Below, in pieces: positions 1 to 6,861 of a DNA stretch of 40,720 nt. The notes under the pieces were generated by a model. It saw nothing but the letters and a program-made list of their open reading frames with translations, did no database searches and was not told the DNA's origin. Every line of letters begins with the position of its first letter. Positions within the stretch are counted from its first letter, which is position 1. Position numbers and translations under genes: made by a program. The DNA lies in contig JBAXHD010000021.1 in assembly GCA_037139095.1 (NCBI GenBank), forward strand, positions 1-40,720, written 5' to 3'. This DNA is from WLMZ01 sp037139095 (lineage in GTDB: Bacteria > Actinomycetota > Acidimicrobiia > Acidimicrobiales > Ilumatobacteraceae).

Positions 1-213
1 GCGGTGTCGTTGAACGTGACGGTTGTTGATCCCATCGGTCCGGGGTTTGTCACGGTGTTTCCGTGCGGTGCGTTGCCGTTGGCGTCGAGTGTGAACTTTG
101 TTGCGGGTGCCACGGTCGCGAACGCGGTGATTGCTCCACTGTCTGCTGCGGGCGAGGTGTGTTTCTTCGCGTCGATCGATGCCTATGTGTTGGCCGATGT
201 GAACGGCTGGTTT
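1..213 (+). repeat. Tandem coding repeat, copy A (incomplete at window edge)
   Basis: Bases 1-213 match 379-591 at an offset of 378 bp (126 codons) with only about nine differences by eye, roughly 96% identity. Several of the differences change the protein, so this is a recent in-frame duplication. Confidence 0.85.
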
Positions 214-603
214 GCTTCTGGGTCAGGGTTCTCGGCAGTTTCGCCGGCCCGAGTTTTTGATTCGCGGCCGGGCGAGCCGCAGGGTGCCGTTGTAATTGAT
301 CAGCAGCGTTACGGCGGGGCCAACGTGTTGCGGGTGGCGGTTGCAGGTGTTGGTGGTGTGCCGTCTAGTGGTGCTGGTGCGGTGTCGTTGAACGTGACGG
401 TTGTTGATCCCATCGGTCCGGGGTTTGTCACGGTGTTTCCGTGTGGTGTGTTGCCGTTGGCGTCGAGTGTGAACTTTGTTGCGGGTGCCACGGTTGCGAA
501 CGCGGTGATTGCTCCGGTGTCTGCTGCGGGCGAGGTGTGTTTCTTCGCGTCGGTCGATGCCTATGTCTTGGCCGATGTAAACGGCTGGTTCGCGAAGAAC
601 TAG
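1..603 (+). CDS. Secreted surface-repeat protein, C-terminal part (partial at window edge)
   Basis: The reading frame is open from the first base and ends at TAG 601-603, so only the last 200 residues are visible. They hold the end of one repeat unit and one complete unit with a 126-residue period. Each unit has a segment like 'ARVFDSRPGE', a beta-rich stretch with 'SLNVTVVDP', a paired-Cys pattern (one Cys after 'VTVFP', one in 'EVCFFAS') and ends 'DVNGWF'. This type of all-beta repeat is common in exported proteins of Acidimicrobia-like actinobacteria and is probably a surface or extracellular module; the exact role is unknown. The C-terminal part of the YcnI-like protein at 5625-6701 looks like a diverged relative. 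The signal peptide and any catalytic domain would lie upstream of the window. Confidence 0.8.
   Translation, partial: AVSLNVTVVDPIGPGFVTVFPCGALPLASSVNFVAGATVANAVIAPLSAAGEVCFFASIDAYVLADVNGWFASGSGFSAVSPARVFDSRPGEPQGAVVIDQQRYGGANVLRVAVAGVGGVPSSGAGAVSLNVTVVDPIGPGFVTVFPCGVLPLASSVNFVAGATVANAVIAPVSAAGEVCFFASVDAYVLADVNGWFAKN
379..591 (+). repeat. Tandem coding repeat, copy B
   Basis: Second copy of the near-identical repeat that begins at base 1. It is in frame and lies in the last complete domain of the surface protein. Confidence 0.85.
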
Positions 604-610
604 CGAACGC

Positions 611-757
611 TCAGCGGATCTTAAAGATGCGCCCCAACTTTGCTTGCCGACCGGTCTTCGTGGTGGGAATGCCAGTGGCTTTCGCGATCTTGCGCTTAGC
701 GCTCGTGACCCCAAGTGCGCGCTTCCAAGAGAATGTCAGGCCAGGTCCAAGTTTCAT
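611..757 (-). CDS. Small basic protein, 48 residues, unknown function
   Basis: An ATG at 757-755 is preceded by AAGG with a 7-base spacer, and the frame runs to TGA at 613-611. The product is 48 residues, starts 'MKLGPGLTFSWKRALG' and is very rich in Lys and Arg, with the motif 'IPTTKTGRQAKLGRI'. I have a vague memory of short actinobacterial proteins with a similar 'GFSWKRA...G(I/V)P.T(R/K)(S/T)GRQ.K.GR' pattern, but cannot name a family. The composition suggests a nucleic-acid or membrane-surface contact, which is inference only. It is convergent with the surface-repeat gene, leaving only 7 bases between the two stops. It does not overlap another convincing gene. Confidence 0.6.
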   Translation of the reverse strand: MKLGPGLTFSWKRALGVTSAKRKIAKATGIPTTKTGRQAKLGRIFKIR

Positions 758-964
758 GGCCGAACCTTAGTGCGAACAGAACTTCGCTGGAGCCGGGTGC
801 GTCGGTTCTATTCGTCGGCTCACCACTATGGTTACCGCTCATGATCGGAATCACCGGCGAGGCAGCAGCAATCGTCGGCGTTATCAGAGCGCCGGTGAGC
901 GCAAGGCATCCGCTTGCTGGCGACCTGCCCAACACGGCGTTCGCGTCCTGAGTCGGCCGTCATC
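758..964. other. Intergenic region upstream of the photolyase gene
   Basis: No convincing gene was found between the microprotein start and the photolyase start. The region holds a 16-bp copy of the tRNA-Thr 3' end (786-801) and presumably the promoters of both flanking genes; I cannot mark a clear -35/-10 pair. Frames open here have no recognisable domain. Confidence 0.5.
786..801. repeat. 16-bp direct repeat of the tRNA-Thr 3' end, left copy
   Basis: The sequence GCTGGAGCCGGGTGCG is identical to 2495-2510, which covers the 3' acceptor strand and CCA of the tRNA-Thr gene plus two flanking bases. The two copies bracket the photolyase gene and are about 1.7 kb apart. No tRNA fold can be built around this left copy. 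Candidate attachment-site remnant. Confidence 0.7.
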
Positions 965-2482
965 GTGGCCGTCATCTCAATCCCAACCGTTTGGGTATTC
1001 GGCGATCAACTCGACCGCTCTCGGGGCGCTCTTGCGGGCCGAAAGCCGGGGGAGTGTCGTGTGTTGTTGGTCGAGAGCGACGCGCTCATCGCCTCTCGGA
1101 CGTGGCATCGTCAGCGGTTACACCTAGTGCTGTCGGCGATGATGCATTTCGCTGACGAGCTACGCGCCGAAGGTTTCGAGGTGGACTACCGCCGGGCGAG
1201 AACGCTTGTGCAGGGCCTTCGGGATCACCGCGAAGACTTTGGTTTCGGACCCGTGATTGCGATGGAACCCACGAGTTGGGATGCGCGTCTGATGCTTGAG
1301 CGTTTGGGTGTCGAGTTGGTGCGCAACGACCAGTTCCTGTGTCACTACGACGACTTTGCCGGATGGGCCGCCGACCGCAAGCGCCTCACTATGGAGGACT
1401 TCTATCGGTGGCAGCGACAACGGCTCGGCGTGCTGATTGACGACGATGCACGAGGCGGCCGCGAGCCCGTCGGCGGCCGCTGGAATTTCGATCACGACAA
1501 CCGTGAACCACCGCCGCGCGACGGCCGGGCATGGCCTGCGATCGAGCGATTCGAGCTCGACGAGATCGACCGTGCCGTGCTCGATCGACTTCCGGCAACC
1601 ACCTTTGGCGCCGATCCCGACGGGACCTGGCCCGTCACGCGAGCGCAGGCGTTGATCCGACTGCGTGAGTTCATTGAATCTGGGTTGGCATTGTTCGGGC
1701 CTCATGAGGACGCGATGCTCGCCGCTGAGTGGAAGCTGGCCCACTCGGCGCTGTCGTCATCGATGAACATTGGCCTGCTCCACCCTGGCGAGATCGTGCA
1801 AGCCGCTGAGCTTGCGTATCGACGTGGCGTGGCTCCGCTCAATTCGGTCGAGGGCTTCATTCGCCAAGTGATTGGCTGGCGCGAATACGTATGGGGTGTC
1901 TATTGGTTGTGGATGCCTCACTACCGGAGCGCCAATGTGCTCGGCGCCACGCGGCCTGTGCCGCCCGCGTTCACCGGGGTAGCCGACACCGAGATGGCGT
2001 GCGTCGCCAGCGTGATCGGCCACGTGCACGATCACGGCTATGCGCATCACATCGAGCGACTGATGGTGCTCGGCAACCTGGCCCTCACGGGCGGTGTGGA
2101 TCCGGCGGCGATGACCGACTGGATGCGGGCGAGCTTCGTCGATGGAGCGGAATGGGTGATGTTGCCCAATGTGCTCGGGATGGCTCTGTTTGCCGATGGC
2201 GGCATGATGGCCACTAAGCCGTATGCCTCGGGTGGGGCCTACATCAACAAGATGAGTGACTCGTGCCGAACGTGTCGCTTCGACCCGAAGCAGCGGGTCG
2301 GACCCGATGCCTGCCCGTTCACCACCCTCTATTGGGACTTCCTTGCCCGTAACGCTGAGGCTCTCGCGGGAAATCACCGCATGGCCCGCCCGCTCGCGGC
2401 GATGCGCGCGTTGAGCAACCTGCCAGCCGTCCGCGGCCGAGCGGTTGAGATTCTGGATCGTCTCGATCGCGGCGAGCTATAG
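965..2482 (+). CDS. FeS-cluster photolyase/cryptochrome (PhrB/CryB type)
   Basis: Predicted flavoprotein of the prokaryotic FeS-BCP class (deoxyribodipyrimidine photolyase-related family), which repairs UV (6-4) photoproducts using light. The N-terminus 'TVWVFGDQLDRSRGAL' is the family's Rossmann start. In the C-terminal half 'HDHGYAHHIERLMVLGNLAL' is the FAD-domain signature. Four Cys suited to bind a 4Fe-4S cluster lie at residues 346, 434, 437 and 450, counted from GTG 965; this 88-3-13 spacing is the one I recall for Agrobacterium PhrB. Length 505 residues is normal for the family. The frame is open back to TTG 914, but residues before 965 do not look conserved and neither start has a strong ribosome-binding site. 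The gene is flanked by direct copies of a tRNA 3' end. Confidence 0.92.
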   Translation: MAVISIPTVWVFGDQLDRSRGALAGRKPGECRVLLVESDALIASRTWHRQRLHLVLSAMMHFADELRAEGFEVDYRRARTLVQGLRDHREDFGFGPVIAMEPTSWDARLMLERLGVELVRNDQFLCHYDDFAGWAADRKRLTMEDFYRWQRQRLGVLIDDDARGGREPVGGRWNFDHDNREPPPRDGRAWPAIERFELDEIDRAVLDRLPATTFGADPDGTWPVTRAQALIRLREFIESGLALFGPHEDAMLAAEWKLAHSALSSSMNIGLLHPGEIVQAAELAYRRGVAPLNSVEGFIRQVIGWREYVWGVYWLWMPHYRSANVLGATRPVPPAFTGVADTEMACVASVIGHVHDHGYAHHIERLMVLGNLALTGGVDPAAMTDWMRASFVDGAEWVMLPNVLGMALFADGGMMATKPYASGGAYINKMSDSCRTCRFDPKQRVGPDACPFTTLYWDFLARNAEALAGNHRMARPLAAMRALSNLPAVRGRAVEILDRLDRGEL

Positions 2483-2494
2483 ACGTTTCTCTGA

Positions 2495-2510
2495 GCTGGA
2501 GCCGGGTGCG
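2495..2510. repeat. 16-bp direct repeat of the tRNA-Thr 3' end, right copy
   Basis: Lies over the 3' end of the tRNA-Thr gene (CCA, discriminator base and 3' acceptor strand). The partner is 786-801. Confidence 0.7.
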
Positions 2511-2572
2511 AGGATCGAACTCGCCACCTCATGATTACAAGTCAAGCGCTCTACCGACTGAGCTAACCCGGC
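2497..2572 (-). tRNA. tRNA-Thr (anticodon UGU)
   Basis: Read on the minus strand, the acceptor arms GCCGGGT and ACCCGGC pair perfectly. The D-arm is GCTC...GAGC, the anticodon loop is CTTGTAA with anticodon TGT, and the T-arm GCGAG/CTCGC encloses TTCGATC. The discriminator is T (U in the RNA) and the CCA end is encoded. Total length is 76 nt including CCA. The anticodon stem CTTGA/TCATG has one U-U mismatch at pair 28-42, the only flaw in the cloverleaf. It decodes ACA, and ACG by wobble. Confidence 0.95.
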
Positions 2573-2697
2573 GGGGATTCGTGAAATCGTAGGGGACTCG
2601 GAATGGCAAACCTACGGTCTTGCCAGTAAGCAGATCATTTTCGAAAAACTTCCGCGATTTTTTGGAACCAAACGAACTCTCGTGACGACCTGTTGAG

Positions 2698-3144
2698 ATG
2701 AAATTGAATTGGGCGCGCCCCCAGCGACTTGTCGTATCGCTGCTCGTTCTCGCGCTCGTGGGTTGTGGTGGGTCCTCGAGCAAGTCGGCCACACCCACTT
2801 CCGGTCGGGCAGTGTCGATTGTGGGGTCTGGCGTGTGCCAAGCCGCACTGGATATTTCCGGAATCCTCAAAGGCGTCGATCTGACCAGCCCGGCTGGGAT
2901 CAAGAAGCTGCCCGACGCGATCGCCCGTCTGGCCGACGTGGTGCCAACCGAGCTCGACGCCGATGTCGCCACCCTCAGTGCAGCTGTCTCATCGTTTGTT
3001 GCGGTGCTCGAGCGATTCAATTTTGATATTGCTGCTGTCGAGGCCGATGCCACTGCCAACGCCGAGCTCGAAGGCCTCACGAGCACCGAGGCGCAGGCTG
3101 CTGCCGAACACATCCAGACATGGCTTGCCGATCAGTGCGCCTAA
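2698..3144 (+). CDS. Small secreted lipoprotein, unknown function
   Basis: A 148-residue protein with a typical lipoprotein signal: basic start, hydrophobic core and lipobox 'LVGC' with the lipidated Cys at residue 23, followed by a Gly/Ser-rich tether. The mature part is helical, Ala-rich and acidic. It has two further Cys, one near the start ('SGVC') and one at the extreme C-terminus ('DQCA'), which could form a disulfide. The stop overlaps the start of the CopC-CopD gene by 25 bp, so the two are probably co-transcribed and this lipoprotein may belong to the copper module. I do not recognise a family. Confidence 0.8.
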   Translation: MKLNWARPQRLVVSLLVLALVGCGGSSSKSATPTSGRAVSIVGSGVCQAALDISGILKGVDLTSPAGIKKLPDAIARLADVVPTELDADVATLSAAVSSFVAVLERFNFDIAAVEADATANAELEGLTSTEAQAAAEHIQTWLADQCA

Positions 3145-4814
3145 CTACGATCTGTCGACTTGGCGCTCCTGTTGTAGCGACATGCATGTTGGTTCTTGGC
3201 GCGGCCGGACCGGCGAGCGCCCACGCAACTCTTGAGCGCAGCGAGCCCGCGAGCGGCGCGCAACTTGCTGCATCGCCTCCTTCGGTGGTGCTCGACTTCG
3301 ATGAGAACGTTGAGCTCGGACTTGGCGGAATCACGTTGGCCAAAGCCGACTCGACTCCGATCGAAATTGGCGCGGCCGATTATCTTGATGGCAAGCCTGA
3401 TGTGGTGGCAGTAAGCCTTCCCAAGCTCAACGCCGGCGTGTACGTCGCCTCGTATCGGGTGATCTCTGCCGATGGGCATCCGGTCGCGGGAAGCATCGTG
3501 TTCAGAGTTGGGGATTCGGATTCAGCTTCGAGCTCGTCTGACGTCGTTGCGGCGGGTCAGCAGCCGAGTCGAGCAGTGGGTGTGGTGTACGGCCTGGCCC
3601 GCGCGCTTGGGTACCTCGCCCTGATCCTGGCGATCGGTCTGCCCTGCATCGTTGCGTTGATCTGGCGCCAGGGATGGCACCGTGTGCGACGGGTCGTTCA
3701 TATGGCTTGTTGGGTGCTGGCTCTTGCAACCGCCGCTCAGTTCGCGCTCGCCGTGCCGTACTTGGCTGGCACGGGTCTTGCAGATGCATTCACGGCCAGT
3801 CGGTGGTCGCAGATTGCCGAGACGGCATCGGGCAAATGGTGGCTCGCTCGTCTCGCTGCGCTTGTCGGGTTTGGTCTCGTCGCGTTGGCGACAAAGCTGT
3901 TGATCCGCGAAGTTCGGCGAGCAGCATTGCTGGTCTCGGGCGCGGTCGCTGCAGCGGTTGTCGTCGCCAGTTTTGTTGGCGACGGCCACGCCGGAGCTGG
4001 GCGCTATTTGGTTATCGGGTTCATCGCAACGGCCGTTCACATCGTGGCGATGGCAACGTGGCTCAGCGGACTTGGCGTTCTGGCCTGGGGACCGATGGCT
4101 GATGATCCCCATCTGCTCTTCGGGGTCTTGCGCCGTTGGTCGTTGGTGGCCTCAATTTCGGTGGCGGCGTTGGCGCTCACCGGTGTGGTGCAGACGTGGC
4201 GATTGCTCGACGGTTGGTCGGCGTTTGACTCTTCCTTTGGCAGATTGCTGATTGCGAAGACCCTTGCCGTGATCGTGATGGTGTTCCTCGGCAACCTTGG
4301 TCGGGTGCGTTTGAGTCGTACCCGCCGTTCTGGGTCGAGCGGCTCCGTGCAGAGTTCTTTGCGGGCCGGAGTGCTCGGCGAACTCGCCGTTGGCCTTGTC
4401 GTGATTGCGTTGACCACAGTGCTCGTGCAGTCTCAACCGGGTCATGTAGCGGGCGCCGAATCAGCACCCGCAACCTCGGTCGCTGCTGCCAAGCCGCAGT
4501 GGCAAAGCACGGTTACTCAAGGCGACTGGGTCATGACGATCTCGCTCGATCAGACAGTCGTTGGCCGTCGACACATTGAGGTCTCACTCGATGACAGCGC
4601 TGCGCCGTTCGGTGACCCGATCACGATTCGCGCGCGTCTCTCGCTGGACTCAGCAGGCCTTGGGCCAATTCCGGTTATCTTCGTCGTCCAAGGTGCACGA
4701 GCATGGTCGACCGACGAAGTTGAACTACCGGCCGCTGGCGACTGGAAGCTCGAGATTCTTCTCGACGACCCGGCAACTAGCGCCCGGTTCGACACAATCA
4801 TCCCCATCACCTGA
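3120..4814 (+). CDS. CopC-CopD fusion copper transport protein (YcnJ-like)
   Basis: Predicted copper-uptake membrane protein. A signal peptide ends 'GPASA', placing His35 at the mature N-terminus ('HATLERSEPASG'), the classical Cu-binding start of CopC. The CopC domain runs to about residue 130 and contains 'SADGHPVAGSIVFRV' with the second conserved His. Then follow about eight hydrophobic segments of a CopD domain ('FGRLLIAKTLAVIVMVFLGN' region). The last ~95 residues after residue 460 form an exported beta domain like YtkA/FixH. This CopC-CopD-YtkA order is that of Bacillus YcnJ. The 5' end overlaps the lipoprotein gene; the next gene encodes a cupredoxin-like lipoprotein and the facing gene a YcnI-like protein. 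ATG 3120 is the first start and gives a sensible signal peptide. Confidence 0.92.
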   Translation: MACRSVRLTTICRLGAPVVATCMLVLGAAGPASAHATLERSEPASGAQLAASPPSVVLDFDENVELGLGGITLAKADSTPIEIGAADYLDGKPDVVAVSLPKLNAGVYVASYRVISADGHPVAGSIVFRVGDSDSASSSSDVVAAGQQPSRAVGVVYGLARALGYLALILAIGLPCIVALIWRQGWHRVRRVVHMACWVLALATAAQFALAVPYLAGTGLADAFTASRWSQIAETASGKWWLARLAALVGFGLVALATKLLIREVRRAALLVSGAVAAAVVVASFVGDGHAGAGRYLVIGFIATAVHIVAMATWLSGLGVLAWGPMADDPHLLFGVLRRWSLVASISVAALALTGVVQTWRLLDGWSAFDSSFGRLLIAKTLAVIVMVFLGNLGRVRLSRTRRSGSSGSVQSSLRAGVLGELAVGLVVIALTTVLVQSQPGHVAGAESAPATSVAAAKPQWQSTVTQGDWVMTISLDQTVVGRRHIEVSLDDSAAPFGDPITIRARLSLDSAGLGPIPVIFVVQGARAWSTDEVELPAAGDWKLEILLDDPATSARFDTIIPIT

Positions 4815-4854
4815 CGCCTGCTGTAGCGCTTCAACGCATGAAAGATTTTTCGAC

Positions 4855-5523
4855 ATGAACATCTCCCGAACCGTCCGCATCCCGCTGGCTGGCTTTGTGC
4901 TCGCCGCTGCGTCGCTGGTCGGTTGCGGCTCAAGCGCAGCGCCGGTTACGTCTACATCTGGCACGGCATCGGTGCCATCGTCGGGTTCATCGCCAGCCAC
5001 GGGTTCATCGCCATCCTCGCCAGGCGTGAGCGCCGATGCGACGTCTGGGTCCGCGTCTTCAAATACCGATGCCACTGGTAACTCGACAGCGAGCCCTTCG
5101 GCTTCGACAACGAAGCCCGGTGGATCAACTCAGACAACGGCGAAGCCCGGCACGGCGTCGAACACAACGGCTCCATCTGGCGTAGTGCCCGTAACGAGCG
5201 CGCCTGTGGCGGCGCCGGTGACCACGACGAAGTCCACAGTGCCATCGACCACCGCTCGGCCGCCGGTAACGACCGCAACGCCCACTCGCACCGTCACGGT
5301 CGATGCTGCCGACGTTACGCCGCCGGTGATCTCCGTGGTGCTCGGCACCGAGATCACACTCACTGTCGTGTCGGTCACCGATCAAGAGTTTCACGTGCAC
5401 GACTACGACATCACCAAGGCCGGCACGAGGGTCACGTTCGCGTTCACCGCCGACCTCGTTGGCTCGCACATTGTCGAGAGCCACACCACCGGCAAAGTGA
5501 TCTGCACCATTGTTGTGAGCTGA
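4855..5523 (+). CDS. Cupredoxin-like lipoprotein with Ser/Thr-rich linker
   Basis: A 222-residue protein starting at ATG 4855 with lipobox 'LVGC' (Cys24). Residues ~30-145 are a low-complexity Ser/Thr/Ala/Pro spacer that would hold the C-terminal domain away from the membrane. The last ~75 residues look like a small cupredoxin fold: 'EFHVHDYDI' with two close His, then 'TFAFTADLVGSHIVESHTTGK' with two more His, and a Cys near the end ('KVICTIVVS'). These are plausible copper ligands. The frame is open upstream to 4561, but that part overlaps the CopD gene and is not protein-like. It is 40 bp after the CopC-CopD stop and thus likely in the same operon, possibly passing copper to the transporter. 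Confidence 0.85.
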   Translation: MNISRTVRIPLAGFVLAAASLVGCGSSAAPVTSTSGTASVPSSGSSPATGSSPSSPGVSADATSGSASSNTDATGNSTASPSASTTKPGGSTQTTAKPGTASNTTAPSGVVPVTSAPVAAPVTTTKSTVPSTTARPPVTTATPTRTVTVDAADVTPPVISVVLGTEITLTVVSVTDQEFHVHDYDITKAGTRVTFAFTADLVGSHIVESHTTGKVICTIVVS

Positions 5524-5569
5524 TCGCGACGCGCTGTTTGACACGCAAGCCGAACGTCTGTGAAAAGCA

Positions 5570-5614
5570 AAAGAGCCGGCGTCGACCCACCAGAAGGGTC
5601 GACGCCGGCTCTTT
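5570..5614. terminator. Bidirectional rho-independent terminator
   Basis: Perfect 19-bp inverted repeat (5570-5588 and 5596-5614) with a 7-base loop. The stem is bordered by A residues on the left and T residues on the right, so it can stop transcription from both convergent copper genes (cupredoxin-like lipoprotein and YcnI-like protein). Confidence 0.93.
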
Positions 5615-5624
5615 GATTACTTGA

Positions 5625-6701
5625 TCAGTCGAGGTAGCCGATTACGTCAACCACGAAGTGTGTTGAGCCTGAAGCGGTGACCTTTACTTGGCCAGACGAA
5701 TCGACAGCCACGATGGTGCTGACTGCGATGTCTTGATTGCCGGTGGACCAGTTGATGCTGCTCGTGGCTGGCAGCGGCGTTGAAGCGCCGTACATCTTGA
5801 GGTAGCCGGCCTTTGCGCCAGTCTCTGTAACCGTGAGCGTCACGATGGCGGCAGTGGCACCTGCGGGCAGGGCTACCGCCGTGGCGCTCACTCCGTCTTT
5901 GCCCGAGCTCAGGCTCACGGTGCGGGTCTCGCCGGCGTTGATCTTGCCAGCGGCGTCACGTGAGTCGTAGGCGCGCAGCGGAACGCTCAAGATGTGCTCC
6001 GACGAGAGGCTGCCGAGGCTGCTCTCGAGCGAGGTGAGGCGGGTGTCGAGCGACGTGTCGGTGCTGAGCAACGCAGCGATGCTAGTGATCGCTGCGGCTG
6101 CCTTTGATTCGAGCGTGACAACACGGTTCTTCAGATCGGCGAGATCTGCTGCATTGCTGATCTTGCTGGCTGTGCCCACGAGAGTGAGCTTCGGAACGTT
6201 GACACCTGTCCAAGCTTCTGAGACAGGAGTTGTCAATGCGGTGCCGTCGTTGTGGTTATCGCAGTACTGCGTGGTCGGGAACTCGAGCACGTCGCCCGCA
6301 GCTCCGTTGAGGGTTGCGCGCAATCCGAAGTCGGCGAATGTCCAGTCAGGCAACTCATTGGTTGTTGTGGTCCAGATCACCCTGGTGACGGCATTGGTCA
6401 CCGGGGCGCGAAGTACGTCGACGCTCCAGCCTGGTTTCATCTCGGGCTTCACGCCGGTTGCCGTGGCCGGGATGTCGACCTCAACTCGGTTGGTGCGAGC
6501 GTTGAACCCCTGAGCGACGAGGTCGGGATCTGGGCAGCCGTGCGGAACGCGGAAGTAGACAACGTTGGTGGCGCCGGCGGTAAATGTGGTGCCGTAGGTA
6601 TTGATCGTGATATGTGCGGAGGCGGGGACTGCCTGCACCAACAACGATGTTGCGACAGCGGCGCAACCAATAACGATGCGATTGCGGGATGTGGAGACCA
6701 T
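5625..6701 (-). CDS. YcnI-like (DUF1775) copper-binding secreted protein with surface-repeat C-terminus
   Basis: A 358-residue exported protein. The signal peptide ends 'VPASA', leaving a mature N-terminal 'HITINTYG' with the His that starts YcnI domains and contributes to Cu binding. The DUF1775 domain covers about residues 33-180, including 'VPHGCPDPDL', 'KPGWSVDV' and 'LPDWTFADFGL'. A ~60-residue stretch with coiled-coil-like spacing follows ('LADLKNRVVTLESKAAA' and 'LDTRLTSLESSLGSL'). The last ~125 residues form a beta domain ('LRAYDSRDAAGKINAGE' ... 'HFVVDVIGYLD') related to the repeats at 1-603. Family members usually end in a transmembrane helix; here a repeat domain replaces it. ATG 6701 has AAAGGA about 11 bases upstream and is preferred over 6728. 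Confidence 0.9.
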   Translation of the reverse strand: MVSTSRNRIVIGCAAVATSLLVQAVPASAHITINTYGTTFTAGATNVVYFRVPHGCPDPDLVAQGFNARTNRVEVDIPATATGVKPEMKPGWSVDVLRAPVTNAVTRVIWTTTTNELPDWTFADFGLRATLNGAAGDVLEFPTTQYCDNHNDGTALTTPVSEAWTGVNVPKLTLVGTASKISNAADLADLKNRVVTLESKAAAAITSIAALLSTDTSLDTRLTSLESSLGSLSSEHILSVPLRAYDSRDAAGKINAGETRTVSLSSGKDGVSATAVALPAGATAAIVTLTVTETGAKAGYLKMYGASTPLPATSSINWSTGNQDIAVSTIVAVDSSGQVKVTASGSTHFVVDVIGYLD

Positions 6702-6758
6702 GACTTGGGGGGTCCTTTCGATGAACAAGCTGTCGCCTTGCTCAGCGACTGTTGTTGT

Positions 6759-6776
6759 GGTCGTCAGTCGACGACC
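6759..6776. other. Short stem-loop between the diguanylate cyclase and ycnI-like genes
   Basis: GGTCGTC and GACGACC enclose a 4-base loop, lying about 85 bases beyond the diguanylate cyclase stop. There is no T-run, so it is only a weak terminator candidate. Confidence 0.35.
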
Positions 6777-6861
6777 GAAAGTTCCCAGCGATCCAAATCG
6801 TCAGGCCCACCATCCGCCGAATCTGGCCCATGCGGGCTGCGAGGGCGAGGTGGTGCGGGCG

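Noticed and set aside
786..835. Possible second tRNA or tRNA fragment around the left repeat
   Set aside because: A T-loop-like GGTTCTATTC and a CCA follow the repeat, but no acceptor, T or anticodon stem can be paired. Only the 16-bp identity is kept.
696..935. Minus-strand frame with a hydrophobic stretch between the microprotein and the photolyase
   Set aside because: It overlaps the better supported 48-residue gene and the tRNA-like repeat, lacks a ribosome-binding site and shows no recognisable pattern.
2535..3113. Minus-strand frame overlapping tRNA-Thr and the small lipoprotein gene
   Set aside because: It starts over the lipoprotein gene and ends within the tRNA; Ser-rich shadow translation without features.
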